A DNA stretch of 64,000 nt from Melioribacteraceae bacterium (GCA_035362835.1 DAOSDY010000003.1:124001-188000); one strand, 5' to 3'. Counted from the first letter of the stretch, positions 46,504-56,228 are shown. Program-made: numbers and translations. The notes: generated by a model not told the origin, from the sequence alone.

Positions 46504-47601
46504 ATGAAAAAGTATATTTATTTATTTCTGTTAAGTTTCTGTCTATTTCCGTCCTTCTCATCTCCACAGTCTAACACAACAGCTTTTCTTTTCTCATTTG
46601 AAAATTCAACTGAAGTTGATATCGATAATATGGAAGGAACTCCGGTTTTTACTACATATGGTATATTAAACGGACCTAAATATTTTGGTGGTCATACCGG
46701 TCAATCAGTTTCATATTCTGGCTGGCACCCTGGTGATGCATTAAGATTCGGATTTAATACTTCCGGTGGTCAAAACCTCAGATTTCAGGTATATATGCAA
46801 TGCTCGAACTATGATGTCGGTAAATTTATGATAAGGGTAAGCAGTGATTTGCAAGACTGGACTGAAATGGAACCGGAATTCATTCCTCCAACTGTATTTG
46901 CTCTATATGGCCCTTATATTTTACCGGCTTCTTTTGAGGACGTACCTGAAGTTTATATCGAAATTCTGAAAACAGACTCCGCAAAGAGTTCACTTAATAA
47001 CCTGCGATTGGATGAAGCGACTCTAATAGGAGATGGACCTCTACCGGTTGAGCTGGTTTCATTCTCAGCAAAGCTTATTGAACACAAAGTAGTGCTCGAT
47101 TGGTCAACATCAACGGAAGTAAATAATTACGGATTTGAATTGATGAGATCAACAGATGGATGTTGCTGGGACTCGATTACGTTTCTACAAGGCAATGGCA
47201 ACTCGAACACTATTAGGCATTATAATTATACCGATACGCCTTTTGGGGGACTAAAATTTATTTACAAACTGAAACAGATCGATTTCGACGGAAGACTTAA
47301 GTATTACGATCCTGTGGAAGTTACTATGGAAAAGATCTCTCAATTCTCTCTTGAACAGAATTATCCTAATCCGTTTAATCCCGAAACTACAATCCGGTTT
47401 TCACTTCCTTTCCAGACAGATGTAAAGGTTATACTGTTCAATCTTTTAGGCGAGTTTGTTGCCGAGATATTGAACGATGACCTGAATGAAGGATATTACG
47501 AATACAAATTTAACGGAAGGGGTCTGGCAAGCGGAGTCTACTTTTACCAGCTTCGTGCCGGCAATACCAGACTGACAAAGAAACTGATTATTACTAAATA
47601 G
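46504..47601 (+). CDS. Secreted protein of unknown function with T9SS sorting domain
   Basis: 365 residues from the ATG at 46504, chosen because a clean signal peptide (KKYIYLFLLSFCLFPSFS) starts there and GGGGTGGG lies just upstream; the frame is open to 46375. Residues about 25-175 look like a jelly-roll sandwich (GHTGQSVSYSGWHPGDALRF). Next comes LPVELVSFSAK followed by a fibronectin-like segment (VVLDWSTSTEVNNYGFEL) common in T9SS proteins. The last ~75 residues carry NYPNPFNPETTIRFSLP and end KKLIITK, the sorting signal. No catalytic motif is seen. It precedes the GH18 gene by about 110 bases on the same strand. Confidence 0.82.
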   Translation: MKKYIYLFLLSFCLFPSFSSPQSNTTAFLFSFENSTEVDIDNMEGTPVFTTYGILNGPKYFGGHTGQSVSYSGWHPGDALRFGFNTSGGQNLRFQVYMQCSNYDVGKFMIRVSSDLQDWTEMEPEFIPPTVFALYGPYILPASFEDVPEVYIEILKTDSAKSSLNNLRLDEATLIGDGPLPVELVSFSAKLIEHKVVLDWSTSTEVNNYGFELMRSTDGCCWDSITFLQGNGNSNTIRHYNYTDTPFGGLKFIYKLKQIDFDGRLKYYDPVEVTMEKISQFSLEQNYPNPFNPETTIRFSLPFQTDVKVILFNLLGEFVAEILNDDLNEGYYEYKFNGRGLASGVYFYQLRAGNTRLTKKLIITK

Positions 47602-47710
47602 TTAAGGAAACCTTAAAAAAAAACAATAAGAATATTCTGAAGGCTTATCTCTAATTTTCTTCAATAAAAAAATTGTTATCTTAATATCGGTCAAATAAAA
47701 CAGTGAGATA

Positions 47711-49186
47711 ATGAAAAAAGGTATTCTCATTTTCCTATTTGCTTCACTATTATCTGCACAGTCGTTCCATCAGTACGAAAATCAGTCGTTCGGAAGGGAA
47801 AAATTAAACGAGGGTTTATCATTCAACTTTCAACAAAGAGACGGTGTACTGTCCGACAAGAAAATCAATGCGCTTAATAAAGCAGTGTTCGGTTTTTTAC
47901 CCTGGTGGGAGTACAACGCTGGCAATCATCTATTTATCCGTTACGATCTGGTCTCTCATATAGCTATCTTTTCATTTGAAACTGATGGCGAAGGAAATTT
48001 GACTGATCCGCCTCTCTGGCCATGGAATGATCTGATCAATTCCGCACATTCAAAAGGTGTTAAAGTAATTATGGCTGTTACTTCTTTTAACGGCGACGAT
48101 ATTCATAGAATTATGACTGATAACGGCATAAGAAGAAAACTTTGTGAAAATATCAGAACTAAAATTATCCTTTATAATCTGGACGGGGTAATCATTGATT
48201 TTGAAAACCTGAAAGATGAAGATGACAAAAAATACGCAACAATTTCATTTATGACTGTTCTTAAGGATATTATTCAGAATCAGTACAATCCTGATCTTGA
48301 AATTTCATTTGCCACTCCTTCCTACGGTCGGAATGAAAGGGATATTATGGAATGGAATTTCCCGGGACTGGCAGAAAAATGCAACTATCTTTTCGTGATG
48401 AATTATGATTACTGGGGAAGCTGGGCAATTACTACCGGGCCCTCCGCGCCTCTTACAGGGCAATATATAAGTGTCACAAATTCGATAACAGAAGAATACA
48501 AAAATGTGCCCCGCAATAAAATTATTTTAGGTGTACCTTACTACGGAAATTACTGGAAGACGAGTTCCGGTCAACCTTATGTTTCTGTATTTCCGTTCAG
48601 CAGCGACAGTACTAACAATAACTGGCAGAAAATTTTATTGTACAGAGAAATAATGGATGAGTATTCGACATATGACCGGATGTGGGATGAAGTTTCGAGT
48701 ACTCCCTGGATCAGGTGGTTCGATAACGGGTGGCATCAGGTATGGTATGATGACCATGTAAGTCTGGAAATGAAATATGATCTTGCAATTCAACAGAATC
48801 TGTTTGGAGTTGGAATCTGGGCACTCGGTTATGACGGGGATAGAGATGAACTATGGAATCTGATAGAAAAGAAGTTTGTAAACAATACGGCTGTTAACGC
48901 TGATGAAGAGCTCCCGGCGGAGTTCGTGCTAAGTCAGAATTATCCAAATCCGTTTAATCCCGAAACCAAAATTAACTTTCAACTTAGTTCACCGGGTAAT
49001 GTAAGATTAACAATTACCGATCAGTTAGGAAGGGAAGTGATTCAGCTAATTAATGAATACAGATCTCCGGGCCGCTATACGTTAACATTCTCAGCGGAAA
49101 AACTAAACATGGCATCCGGAGTTTATTTTTATTCATTGTCGCTGGGTGGAACTTATTCGGTTAAAAAAATGGTTTATATGAAGTGA
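47711..49186 (+). CDS. Secreted GH18 family glycosidase with T9SS sorting domain
   Basis: 491 residues with a signal peptide (IFLFASLLSAQ). The GH18 motif LDGVIIDFEN places the general acid at Glu165 (DGxxxDxE pattern). Other barrel signatures are LGVPYYG and GIWALGYDGD. The domain resembles the YaaH/spore-type or chitinase-like GH18 branch, so the target could be chitin, peptidoglycan or another GlcNAc polymer. The C-terminal ~75 residues carry NYPNPFNPETKINF and end KKMVYMK, a T9SS signal, so it is secreted beyond the outer membrane. No carbohydrate-binding module is visible. Confidence 0.92.
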   Translation: MKKGILIFLFASLLSAQSFHQYENQSFGREKLNEGLSFNFQQRDGVLSDKKINALNKAVFGFLPWWEYNAGNHLFIRYDLVSHIAIFSFETDGEGNLTDPPLWPWNDLINSAHSKGVKVIMAVTSFNGDDIHRIMTDNGIRRKLCENIRTKIILYNLDGVIIDFENLKDEDDKKYATISFMTVLKDIIQNQYNPDLEISFATPSYGRNERDIMEWNFPGLAEKCNYLFVMNYDYWGSWAITTGPSAPLTGQYISVTNSITEEYKNVPRNKIILGVPYYGNYWKTSSGQPYVSVFPFSSDSTNNNWQKILLYREIMDEYSTYDRMWDEVSSTPWIRWFDNGWHQVWYDDHVSLEMKYDLAIQQNLFGVGIWALGYDGDRDELWNLIEKKFVNNTAVNADEELPAEFVLSQNYPNPFNPETKINFQLSSPGNVRLTITDQLGREVIQLINEYRSPGRYTLTFSAEKLNMASGVYFYSLSLGGTYSVKKMVYMK

Positions 49187-49245
49187 GTCTTATGAATCCT
49201 TTCAAAGAATTGTCTATCTAATTGATATCAAAAAAGGAGAAAAAA

Positions 49246-49443
49246 ATGAAAAAAAACGTTGGCGGTGCTGATAAATGGTTAAGAATAATTGTCGGACTTG
49301 TAATTATTGCTCTCGGCCTGATATACAGTTCTTGGTGGGGTCTAATCGGCATTATTCCAGTATTAACAGGATTAACAGGATCTTGCCCGGCATATCTTCC
49401 GCTCGGGATCTCAACTTGTAAAACCGATTCAGAGAAGAAGTAA
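49246..49443 (+). CDS. DUF2892 (YgaP-like) small membrane protein
   Basis: 65 residues from the ATG at 49246, which has AAAAAGGAG just upstream; an in-frame TTG lies eight codons earlier. The start GGADKWLRIIVGLVIIALGLIY and a second hydrophobic hairpin (WWGLIGIIPVLTGLTGSCPAYLPLG) match DUF2892, found as the membrane tail of the rhodanese YgaP. Two Cys residues near the end (SCPAY, STCKT) are typical. The rhodanese domain is absent and none is adjacent. Function unknown. Confidence 0.88.
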   Translation: MKKNVGGADKWLRIIVGLVIIALGLIYSSWWGLIGIIPVLTGLTGSCPAYLPLGISTCKTDSEKK

Positions 49444-49473
49444 GAAACTGGTTTTTTATTCAAGTTTGTTTCA

Positions 49474-49510
49474 GGGACGGGCGGATTCTAGATTCACCGT
49501 CCCTTTCTTC
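49474..49510 (+). terminator. Intrinsic terminator after DUF2892 gene
   Basis: Seven-bp stem GGGACGG/CCGTCCC (49474-49480 with 49497-49503) with a 16-base loop, followed by TTTCTTCT. Confidence 0.65.
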
Positions 49511-49637
49511 TATTCTAAAAATCCCTCAAACCGAAGTAATTAACTTACCTGCATTATTCAAATTAAGATTTTTCAATACTTTGTCTTAATTGAACACTTT
49601 TTTATATTTAGAGCGGAACAATAGCAGAATACTATTT

Positions 49638-50054
49638 GTGAAAGAATTTGAGATAAAAATATCGAGCGATTATGATAAAGTATCCAAAGTCAACATTGAT
49701 GTAAGAAGTATACTTGAGGACGAAGGTGTTGAACCTCATATTCTAAACGCCTTTGAAATATGTATTATGGAAAGCATTAACAATGTTATAAAGCACGCAT
49801 ATAAGGGTGAAAATAATAAACCGATCCTGGTAAAATTAAAAACAGATAAAAAAATGATTGAGCTGGAGATTATTGATAAAGGAACACCTAGAACTAAATT
49901 TGAAATTCCCGATCTAGATTTTGATCCAAAGGATATAAATAATTTACCTGAAAGCGGAATGGGTCTCTACATAATTAAACAACTGATGGATGAACTGACA
50001 TACGAATCTCACAACGGTGAAAATCACTTTATCCTCAGAAAGTGGCTCTACTGA
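49638..50054 (+). CDS. RsbW-like anti-sigma / serine-protein kinase
   Basis: 138 residues from GTG at 49638; the frame has no ATG near the start and is open to a TTG at 49590, so the 5' end is uncertain. It is a HATPase_c domain of the RsbW/SpoIIAB type: N-box CIMESINNVIKHAYKG, then IDKGTPRTKFEIPD and G-box GMGLYIIKQLMDEL. Such kinases bind and phosphorylate anti-anti-sigma factors. No STAS partner is adjacent, but a SpoIIE/RsbU-like phosphatase gene lies 1.5 kb downstream on the opposite strand. The two may act in one partner-switching circuit. Confidence 0.85.
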   Translation: MKEFEIKISSDYDKVSKVNIDVRSILEDEGVEPHILNAFEICIMESINNVIKHAYKGENNKPILVKLKTDKKMIELEIIDKGTPRTKFEIPDLDFDPKDINNLPESGMGLYIIKQLMDELTYESHNGENHFILRKWLY

Positions 50055-50091
50055 AATCAGTGATCACTAATTCCAATCTGCAAGGAAATAA

Positions 50092-51612
50092 TTGCCTCGA
50101 AAAATTTTTATACTGTTATTATTAGCAACCATCTTATACGGTCAGGATTCCACACGCAGCGAGGCATTTAAAGATACCCGATATTATAAGCCCCCAATTT
50201 TCAAAGCGAAGTATCCTTCATATTCACTTCTTGCCGGATATCTTCTTGTAACCGAAGCGAACAGGGGGGATCCGTTTGCTCAGCATGAACTCGGAATCAG
50301 ATATCTGATCGCCCAGGGTTTTCAGGCCGATACAGTAAAGGCAGTCTATTGGATCAGAAAAGCAGTTGATCAGAATCTTCCTGCAGCCCGTTTCAATTAT
50401 GGCATTCTGCTTCATAATGGAATCGGCGTACCCTGGAATCCGTTTGAAGCATACTACAATTTTAAATTGGCCGGTCAGGCGGGTTTACCAGAAGCACAGT
50501 TTGCCTACGGAATTCTTCTGACAGATAATTTAACCGTCAACAGAAACCTGAACGAAGCTTATAAACTGATAAGTAAGTCTGCAGCTGCCGGGTATGAACC
50601 TGCAAAGGCAGTACTGAAACAATTCGAAAGGATGAATTTTATACCCGTTGCCGAGAAAAGCAACGTTGAAAATACTCCCGTTATTAATGATGAAACGGCT
50701 AATATTATTAATCCGGATTGGGATCTCGATTTCTATGATTTTGATGAACCAGTTGAAAAAAACAGTGACGATAATATTGAAGAGATTCTGATGAAGAACA
50801 CCAAAAATTTAAAAAGAATTCTAGGTCTGGATGAAGATGAAAATATTGGTTTAAGTGATACAACAGGTTTCGGAATCCTTAAATTTGCATCCGACAACGG
50901 AAGCCCCGAGGCTCTCTTTATGAACGGCAAGGCCCGCGAGAATGGAATCCTCTTTGAAAAAAACATTGTGCATGCCGCATCAAATTATTTAAGAGGCTAT
51001 CGGCTCGGATCCTTTAAAGCCGGGGAAAATCTCTTCCGGTTGATGCAGGACGAATCCTTTTCGAATCTTCTTAAGGAACAAATTAAATCGGGAGATCCCG
51101 AAGCAAAATATGTCTGGGCAGGTATAGCTGCTCTCGGCTATAATAATCAGATAACGGATAAACAGGCACTCGATTTTCTTAAATCGGCTGTAGATCAGAA
51201 ACATGTACCTTCAATGATTGAACTCGGACTTCTATACAGTTCTGGCAATCTCGTCGAAAAAAACAGGGAAAGAGCAATTGAATACTGGAAAATGGCCCAG
51301 AATCTTGGCAGTAAGGAAGCGGAGGTCAGAATTGCCTTTCTTGAAGTAGCTGAAGATACGGGCAAATCGAATATTCAGAACCAGATACAGATCCTAAGAA
51401 AGGCAGCAAATGAAGGTTCAGTACTTGCTGAGGCACTTCTCGGTCTCTGTTATGAGAAAGGTCTGGGTGTAAGAGAAAATAAAGCTGTTTCGGTAAGACT
51501 ATACAGACGTGCATCGCAAAGAGGAAATCAGGCAGCTATGAATTCCCTTAAGAGACTTTATGATGAGATACGCCCGCCAGAAGAGGAATTTGTTATCTAC
51601 GAATCCGACTAG
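50092..51612 (+). CDS. Exported Sel1-repeat protein
   Basis: 506 residues. The start is TTG with AAGGA seven bases upstream, and it gives a signal peptide (PRKIFILLLLATILYGQ) which an internal ATG would not. Two blocks of Sel1/TPR-like repeats are seen: about 55-170 (DPFAQHELGIRYLIAQG, AARFNYGILLHNGIG) and about 270-490 (HVPSMIELGLLYSSGN, AEALLGLCYEKGLGV). An acidic linker with Asp/Glu-rich sequence (about 195-260) separates them. Sel1 proteins act as scaffolds, often in envelope stress or secretion. Its stop overlaps that of the convergent phosphatase gene. Confidence 0.88.
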   Translation: MPRKIFILLLLATILYGQDSTRSEAFKDTRYYKPPIFKAKYPSYSLLAGYLLVTEANRGDPFAQHELGIRYLIAQGFQADTVKAVYWIRKAVDQNLPAARFNYGILLHNGIGVPWNPFEAYYNFKLAGQAGLPEAQFAYGILLTDNLTVNRNLNEAYKLISKSAAAGYEPAKAVLKQFERMNFIPVAEKSNVENTPVINDETANIINPDWDLDFYDFDEPVEKNSDDNIEEILMKNTKNLKRILGLDEDENIGLSDTTGFGILKFASDNGSPEALFMNGKARENGILFEKNIVHAASNYLRGYRLGSFKAGENLFRLMQDESFSNLLKEQIKSGDPEAKYVWAGIAALGYNNQITDKQALDFLKSAVDQKHVPSMIELGLLYSSGNLVEKNRERAIEYWKMAQNLGSKEAEVRIAFLEVAEDTGKSNIQNQIQILRKAANEGSVLAEALLGLCYEKGLGVRENKAVSVRLYRRASQRGNQAAMNSLKRLYDEIRPPEEEFVIYESD

Positions 51613-52691
51613 ACTACTTTCAAAATCACCATTGTGAGATCGTCATTCTGGAGTGCTGATCCACGGAAATTCTCAGCCGCTTTCAACAACGCCGTTTTAA
51701 TCTCTTCGGCCGATTTATCACAATTACTGCTTATTAATCGTTTAACTTTATCCTCACCGAATAAATCTTTCACAATATTCATTGTCTCCGTTAAACCGTC
51801 TGAATAGAAAAATATGATGTCGTTTCTCTTTGGAACGAAAGAAATTTCTTCAAGTGTTTGCTCAAATAATCCTTTGTCATTTAAGCCGATCCCCATGCCT
51901 GTGGAGTTAAGAACAGAAAATTCCTTTGTCGCACTTTTGAAATGATAAGCCGGGGGATGTCCCGCCCTTGCAAAAACAATCCGCCCATCCTTTTCGATAG
52001 AAGCAATTGATAATGTAAGAAAAAATTCTCTTCTCAGATTCTTGGAGAAATATTTCTTTAGGTTTATCATAATCTCTTTTACGCCGGTGAAAATATCAAT
52101 TAAAGAATATAATATGGATTGAACACGAACCATGTAAAGTGCGGCAGCCATTCCCTTTCCTGATATATCACCAATAATAATATATGTCCTGTCGGGTGTT
52201 TCCAGAATGTCGAAATAATCGCCCCCTACCTCCCGTGCCGGTTCATAATAAGTTGCCACTTCGAATCCTTGAATACCGGCAGATTTTTTCGGAATTAAGT
52301 CGAACTGAATTTTACGTGCAACATCAAGTTCCCCCTTTACCGAAAGTTTATCGGCTAATTCAAAAGCAAGTAATAATATTGCAATTAAATAGGCAGAAAA
52401 AGTATAGAGGGAATTAGCTTGAGAATAACCAACAAAAAAGAAGAGAAGTGAAATAAGGAAAAAAATTCTCCGCGCAGGAGTCAGCTTAAGTATAAATGCG
52501 TTGAAGAGGCTTCTTATAAAAATTAGTCCTCGGATTAATTTGTTTTTCGATTGATCGGGTTTTGGAATATCAGCTTTGAAAAATTCATAAACCTCGCTGG
52601 CTTCCCGCTTAATTAACCGCTCAATCTCCTGATAGCTCAGGTCGGATGTATATAAATCAAATATTCTCTTTATAGGATTTTGTCCCGACAC
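51609..52691 (-). CDS. SpoIIE/RsbU-like PP2C phosphatase, membrane-bound
   Basis: 360 residues, starting at GTG. The N-terminal ~75 residues are soluble and charged; two TM segments follow (about 80-115: RRIFFLISLLFFFVGYSQ, LYTFSAYLIAILLLAFEL). The PP2C-type SpoIIE domain then starts with KIQFDLIPK and has the metal motifs GGDYFDIL and GDISGKGMAAALYM, then FFYSDGLTE and NDDLTMVILK. It should dephosphorylate a STAS-type anti-anti-sigma factor. It is convergent with the Sel1 gene (overlapping stops) and near the RsbW-like gene. The N-terminal sensor input is not recognisable. Confidence 0.9.
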   Translation of the reverse strand: MSGQNPIKRIFDLYTSDLSYQEIERLIKREASEVYEFFKADIPKPDQSKNKLIRGLIFIRSLFNAFILKLTPARRIFFLISLLFFFVGYSQANSLYTFSAYLIAILLLAFELADKLSVKGELDVARKIQFDLIPKKSAGIQGFEVATYYEPAREVGGDYFDILETPDRTYIIIGDISGKGMAAALYMVRVQSILYSLIDIFTGVKEIMINLKKYFSKNLRREFFLTLSIASIEKDGRIVFARAGHPPAYHFKSATKEFSVLNSTGMGIGLNDKGLFEQTLEEISFVPKRNDIIFFYSDGLTETMNIVKDLFGEDKVKRLISSNCDKSAEEIKTALLKAAENFRGSALQNDDLTMVILKVV

Positions 52692-52778
52692 ACTAATCCC
52701 CGGTTGACATCAGTATAATTTAAAACCCCCGGATTTTTAGACGAAACAATCGAAAATTTGTTGGTGAATTTATAATAA

Positions 52779-54137
52779 TTAATTCAGTCTTTCCAGACGG
52801 GACCTCAGGTGTCTTTCAGTAATGCCCAACAGCCTGGCAGCCGCGCTTTTATTGCCGTTAGTGCGGTTTAAAGCCTCGGTTATCATGGCTTTTTCGAAGG
52901 ATTTGATTTTTATCTCGTAACCTTCGTCAAGATTGTACGGATCGAATTCACCATAGGATGCTTTTTCCGTCGGAGTAATGGGAAGATCCTCTTTCCTGAT
53001 ATAGTCGTCACGGGAAAGTACTATTGCTCGTTCAATCATGTTTTCAAGTTCTCTTATATTGCCCGGGAAATCATATTTAATTAACTGGTCCAGAGCTTCC
53101 CGGGTTATTCCCTTGATAGGCTTTCCCATATTAATGCTGAATCTGTAAATAAAATGATCGACAAGAACGGGAATATCATCCTTTCTATTTCGTAAATGAG
53201 GCAGGTTTATGGTAACAACATTAAGTCTGTAAAAAAGATCTTCCCGGAACTCATGATTCTTAATCATCTCCTCGAGATTTCTGTGAGTGGCAGCTATAAT
53301 TCTTACGTCGGTGCTGAAGGTTGAATTGCTGCCGATCCTCTGAACCTCACCAAATTGAATTGCACGAAGTAATTTTACTTGAACTGAAAGGGGAATATCT
53401 CCCACCTCGTCAATAAAAATAGTTCCACCGTTTGCTTCTTCAAATCTACCGATCCGACGGTTTATCGCGCCTGTGAAAGATCCTTTTTCGTGTCCGAATA
53501 GTTCGCTCTCCAGAAGATTTTCAGAAAGGGATGCAACGTTTACAGTTACGAACGGCTTTTCTTTTCTGGGACTTGCAAAGTGAATTGCCTTTGCGATTAG
53601 TTCTTTCCCGGTTCCGCTTTCACCTCTGATTAATACAGTCGATTTGGTCTGCGCAACCCTTGAAGCAGTACTCAAAACACTCTCCATCGATTTGGAGCGG
53701 GAAATAATCGACTCGAATTTAAATTTATCCTGAAGCTGTTCCCGAAGAAATTTATTCTCCGATATCAAATGTTTCCGTTCTTTAATTTTGTTCAGGATAT
53801 TCTCAAGTTCATCAAGGTCGATCGGTTTTGTTAAGTAATCGAAGGCACCGTCCTTCATTAGATTCACGGCACTTTCAACAGTACCGAATGCGGTCATTAC
53901 TACTACATCTATTTCAGGATTCAGAAGTTTAATATTCTTAAGTACGGTATGACCGTCCCAGCCGGGCATTTTGAAATCAGTTAATACAATATCTATTACA
54001 TTTTCCTGTGCTATCTTAAATCCGCTTTCGCCGTCGCCAGCGGTATAAAGCTGGTAATCTCTTTTGGCCAAGAAGGTTTTTAATGATTGTAGCTGAGAGA
54101 CTTCATCGTCTATTATCAGAACAGAAAGATGGTTCAT
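52779..54137 (-). CDS. Sigma54-dependent NtrC-type response regulator
   Basis: 452 residues: receiver (about 1-120) with phospho-acceptor Asp54 in LTDFKMPGWDG, AAA+ ATPase (about 145-370) and a Fis-type HTH at the end (NGNKSAAARLLGITERHLRSRL). Walker A is GESGTGKE. The sigma54-contact loop reads GSFTGA at 219-224 instead of the canonical GAFTGA, a variant known in functional family members. It activates sigma54 promoters when phosphorylated. It overlaps its kinase gene by four bases, so they form a two-component pair. Confidence 0.95.
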   Translation of the reverse strand: MNHLSVLIIDDEVSQLQSLKTFLAKRDYQLYTAGDGESGFKIAQENVIDIVLTDFKMPGWDGHTVLKNIKLLNPEIDVVVMTAFGTVESAVNLMKDGAFDYLTKPIDLDELENILNKIKERKHLISENKFLREQLQDKFKFESIISRSKSMESVLSTASRVAQTKSTVLIRGESGTGKELIAKAIHFASPRKEKPFVTVNVASLSENLLESELFGHEKGSFTGAINRRIGRFEEANGGTIFIDEVGDIPLSVQVKLLRAIQFGEVQRIGSNSTFSTDVRIIAATHRNLEEMIKNHEFREDLFYRLNVVTINLPHLRNRKDDIPVLVDHFIYRFSINMGKPIKGITREALDQLIKYDFPGNIRELENMIERAIVLSRDDYIRKEDLPITPTEKASYGEFDPYNLDEGYEIKIKSFEKAMITEALNRTNGNKSAAARLLGITERHLRSRLERLN

Positions 54138-56155
54138 ATTGATACCTGTGAAAATACTTTTGGAATTGTAATTATAATTTTTGTTCCCTTACCCTGTTCG
54201 CTTTCTACGGATATCAATCCGTTATGCTCGGCAATTATACGCTGTACAATACTCAATCCTATTCCGCTTCCTTTGGTTTTGGTAGTGAAATAAAGATGGA
54301 AGATTTTTTCTTTATCTTCGGCAGGGATTCCGCTGCCGTTATCGGCAAAGACTATCTCAACACTTGAAGCCGAATTTTCTCTTACTCCAATCTTTATTTG
54401 TCCGTCCACATTCACGGCATCAATCGCATTCTCAATCAGATTAATAAATGCCTGGGTGATTTGAGTGCGATCCCATTCCACTTCACCTTTCCAGTTTTCG
54501 TATAAATTCAGTTTAATGTTTTTTTCGTTCAGCAAGGCAGAATACTGTCTATATAACTGTTCAAATAATTCGGTGGAATTAAAAACGGAGGGATTCACCG
54601 GCTGGGGTTTTGAAAATCTAAGAAAACTTTCAATTGTTTCATTTATTCTTCTTACTTCCCCGTACACAAGTTTTGTTAAATCTCTGAATTCTTTTTCATT
54701 CTCTTTAGGTTCGAAATCTTTACCAAGCTGCTGGGTTATTGTGCCGATGGCATTTAATGGATTTCTAATTTCGTGTGCTACCGAAGAAGCCAGTTTTCCC
54801 ATTTCAGTGAGTCTTTCTTTCCTCTTAATTTGACTCTCCAGCCTTTTCACTTCAGTAAGATCTCTCATTACAAAGATCAGGTTTCGTTCTTTCTTCTCAT
54901 CGAAAAATTCACTTTTAGATAATAAAAAAAGCCGGAATGCACCGTTTATACTGCACTCAATCTCTGAAATATGAGAAGGGGAATTTATGATTCTGCTGCA
55001 TTTTTCCTTATCGAACAGTGAGTATAGATTTCTGCTGCTTTGTGTCTCTTTGTTGAATAGTTGAAGTGCTGCGTTGTTGAAGGATTTTATATTGAAATCC
55101 GGGTCGATCACTATTATCGCATCACTCACATTGTCAATTATCTCTTTCGAATATTTTTCAATTGCGGTAAATTTATTCTCGAGAAGATTGAAATTCTGTT
55201 TAACGAATATAAGTGCAAGTATTATAGATCCGAGTACGAACAGCACGATTCCGAGAATAATGAGACGGCTTACGGTGTCCTCATTGATATCATCCAGAGG
55301 TTCAAGCGATAGACCGAGCCGGAAGATTCCAATAACCTCATTATTATGGTAAAAAGGATGAATTGCTTCGAATACTTCTATCGAATCAATCTCGGCAACA
55401 CGCCATGCATATTTGTCCTCCTCCAATCCTTTTCTTAGAAAGTTGGATGAATCAATCGATTCGAGCCCCTCAACAATCCCTGAAGCTGCAATAATACCTT
55501 CCTGATCCTGAAGTGCTACATAATTTATTTGAGGATTTTCTGAAAGACTTCTTAATAAGATTCCGAATCCGACCTGGGCTCTGAACTCCAAAAGCTTGTC
55601 GGCATCAACATTTAGAACTATGGCGCCTCCGTCACCCGAACTTATTGCAACTGCAAAACGGTAGTCCTCACTGTATCGGGATTGTTTAATGCCGAAGATC
55701 AGCGTATCGGAAATCGAATCGAAAATCGGTAAAAGAAGTTGATCCGGACTTTCGTCATCTTCTCTTTCCGGATGACCTTCTATGCTGTTGGAAAAAATTT
55801 TATTTCCTTCTCTATCAAAAATATTTATTCTGAAAATATTATTCTTTTTGGCTATCGATTCCAGAAGTGAGTTTGAAATCATTTTTCTGCTGTAGAGAGT
55901 TTTTATCATCTCTGCATTATTAAGAAGCCTGCTTTTCATCTCCTCTTCAATTTTTTCGTAAGAAAGAAGAGCATTGTTTGAAGATACCAGAAGCGATTCA
56001 AGTAGTGTTCGGGATTGCTGCTGCATTAGCTGCAGCATCTCTTTTCTGCTTTGATTGAGCTCTACAACTACCGATACGCCAATTATCAGCGCTGTTGCAA
56101 GAAAAATCAAAACGAGGTTTTTCGGCTGGATAATTATTTTTTCAAGAAACTTCAC
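54134..56155 (-). CDS. Membrane histidine kinase, partner of the NtrC-type regulator
   Basis: 673 residues from a GTG start with AAGGGA upstream. Two TM segments (about 13-31 and 290-312) flank a large extracytoplasmic sensor domain of about 260 residues. A PAS domain follows (about 335-435: AIIVIDPDFNIKSFNNAA). The HisKA domain has His461 in VAHEIRNPLNAIG and the HATPase domain has ENAIDAV and GSGIGLSIVQRII. The ligand of the outer domain is unknown. The overlap with the regulator gene, and upstream genes for a DUF4405 protein, an outer-membrane protein and a Ca-binding-like protein, suggest an envelope signal. Confidence 0.95.
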   Translation of the reverse strand: MKFLEKIIIQPKNLVLIFLATALIIGVSVVVELNQSRKEMLQLMQQQSRTLLESLLVSSNNALLSYEKIEEEMKSRLLNNAEMIKTLYSRKMISNSLLESIAKKNNIFRINIFDREGNKIFSNSIEGHPEREDDESPDQLLLPIFDSISDTLIFGIKQSRYSEDYRFAVAISSGDGGAIVLNVDADKLLEFRAQVGFGILLRSLSENPQINYVALQDQEGIIAASGIVEGLESIDSSNFLRKGLEEDKYAWRVAEIDSIEVFEAIHPFYHNNEVIGIFRLGLSLEPLDDINEDTVSRLIILGIVLFVLGSIILALIFVKQNFNLLENKFTAIEKYSKEIIDNVSDAIIVIDPDFNIKSFNNAALQLFNKETQSSRNLYSLFDKEKCSRIINSPSHISEIECSINGAFRLFLLSKSEFFDEKKERNLIFVMRDLTEVKRLESQIKRKERLTEMGKLASSVAHEIRNPLNAIGTITQQLGKDFEPKENEKEFRDLTKLVYGEVRRINETIESFLRFSKPQPVNPSVFNSTELFEQLYRQYSALLNEKNIKLNLYENWKGEVEWDRTQITQAFINLIENAIDAVNVDGQIKIGVRENSASSVEIVFADNGSGIPAEDKEKIFHLYFTTKTKGSGIGLSIVQRIIAEHNGLISVESEQGKGTKIIITIPKVFSQVSI

Positions 56156-56228
56156 TTCCGGTTCCCTTGTTCATCTCTAATTTAGTTAAAAACCTGAAAT
56201 AATATGAAGCGAAGATTACCGGATGGAT

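Noticed and set aside
47602..47630. TTAAGG-AAA-CCTTAA hairpin after the T9SS protein gene
   Set aside because: Followed by an A-run, not a U-run, in the direction of the gene, so not an intrinsic terminator.
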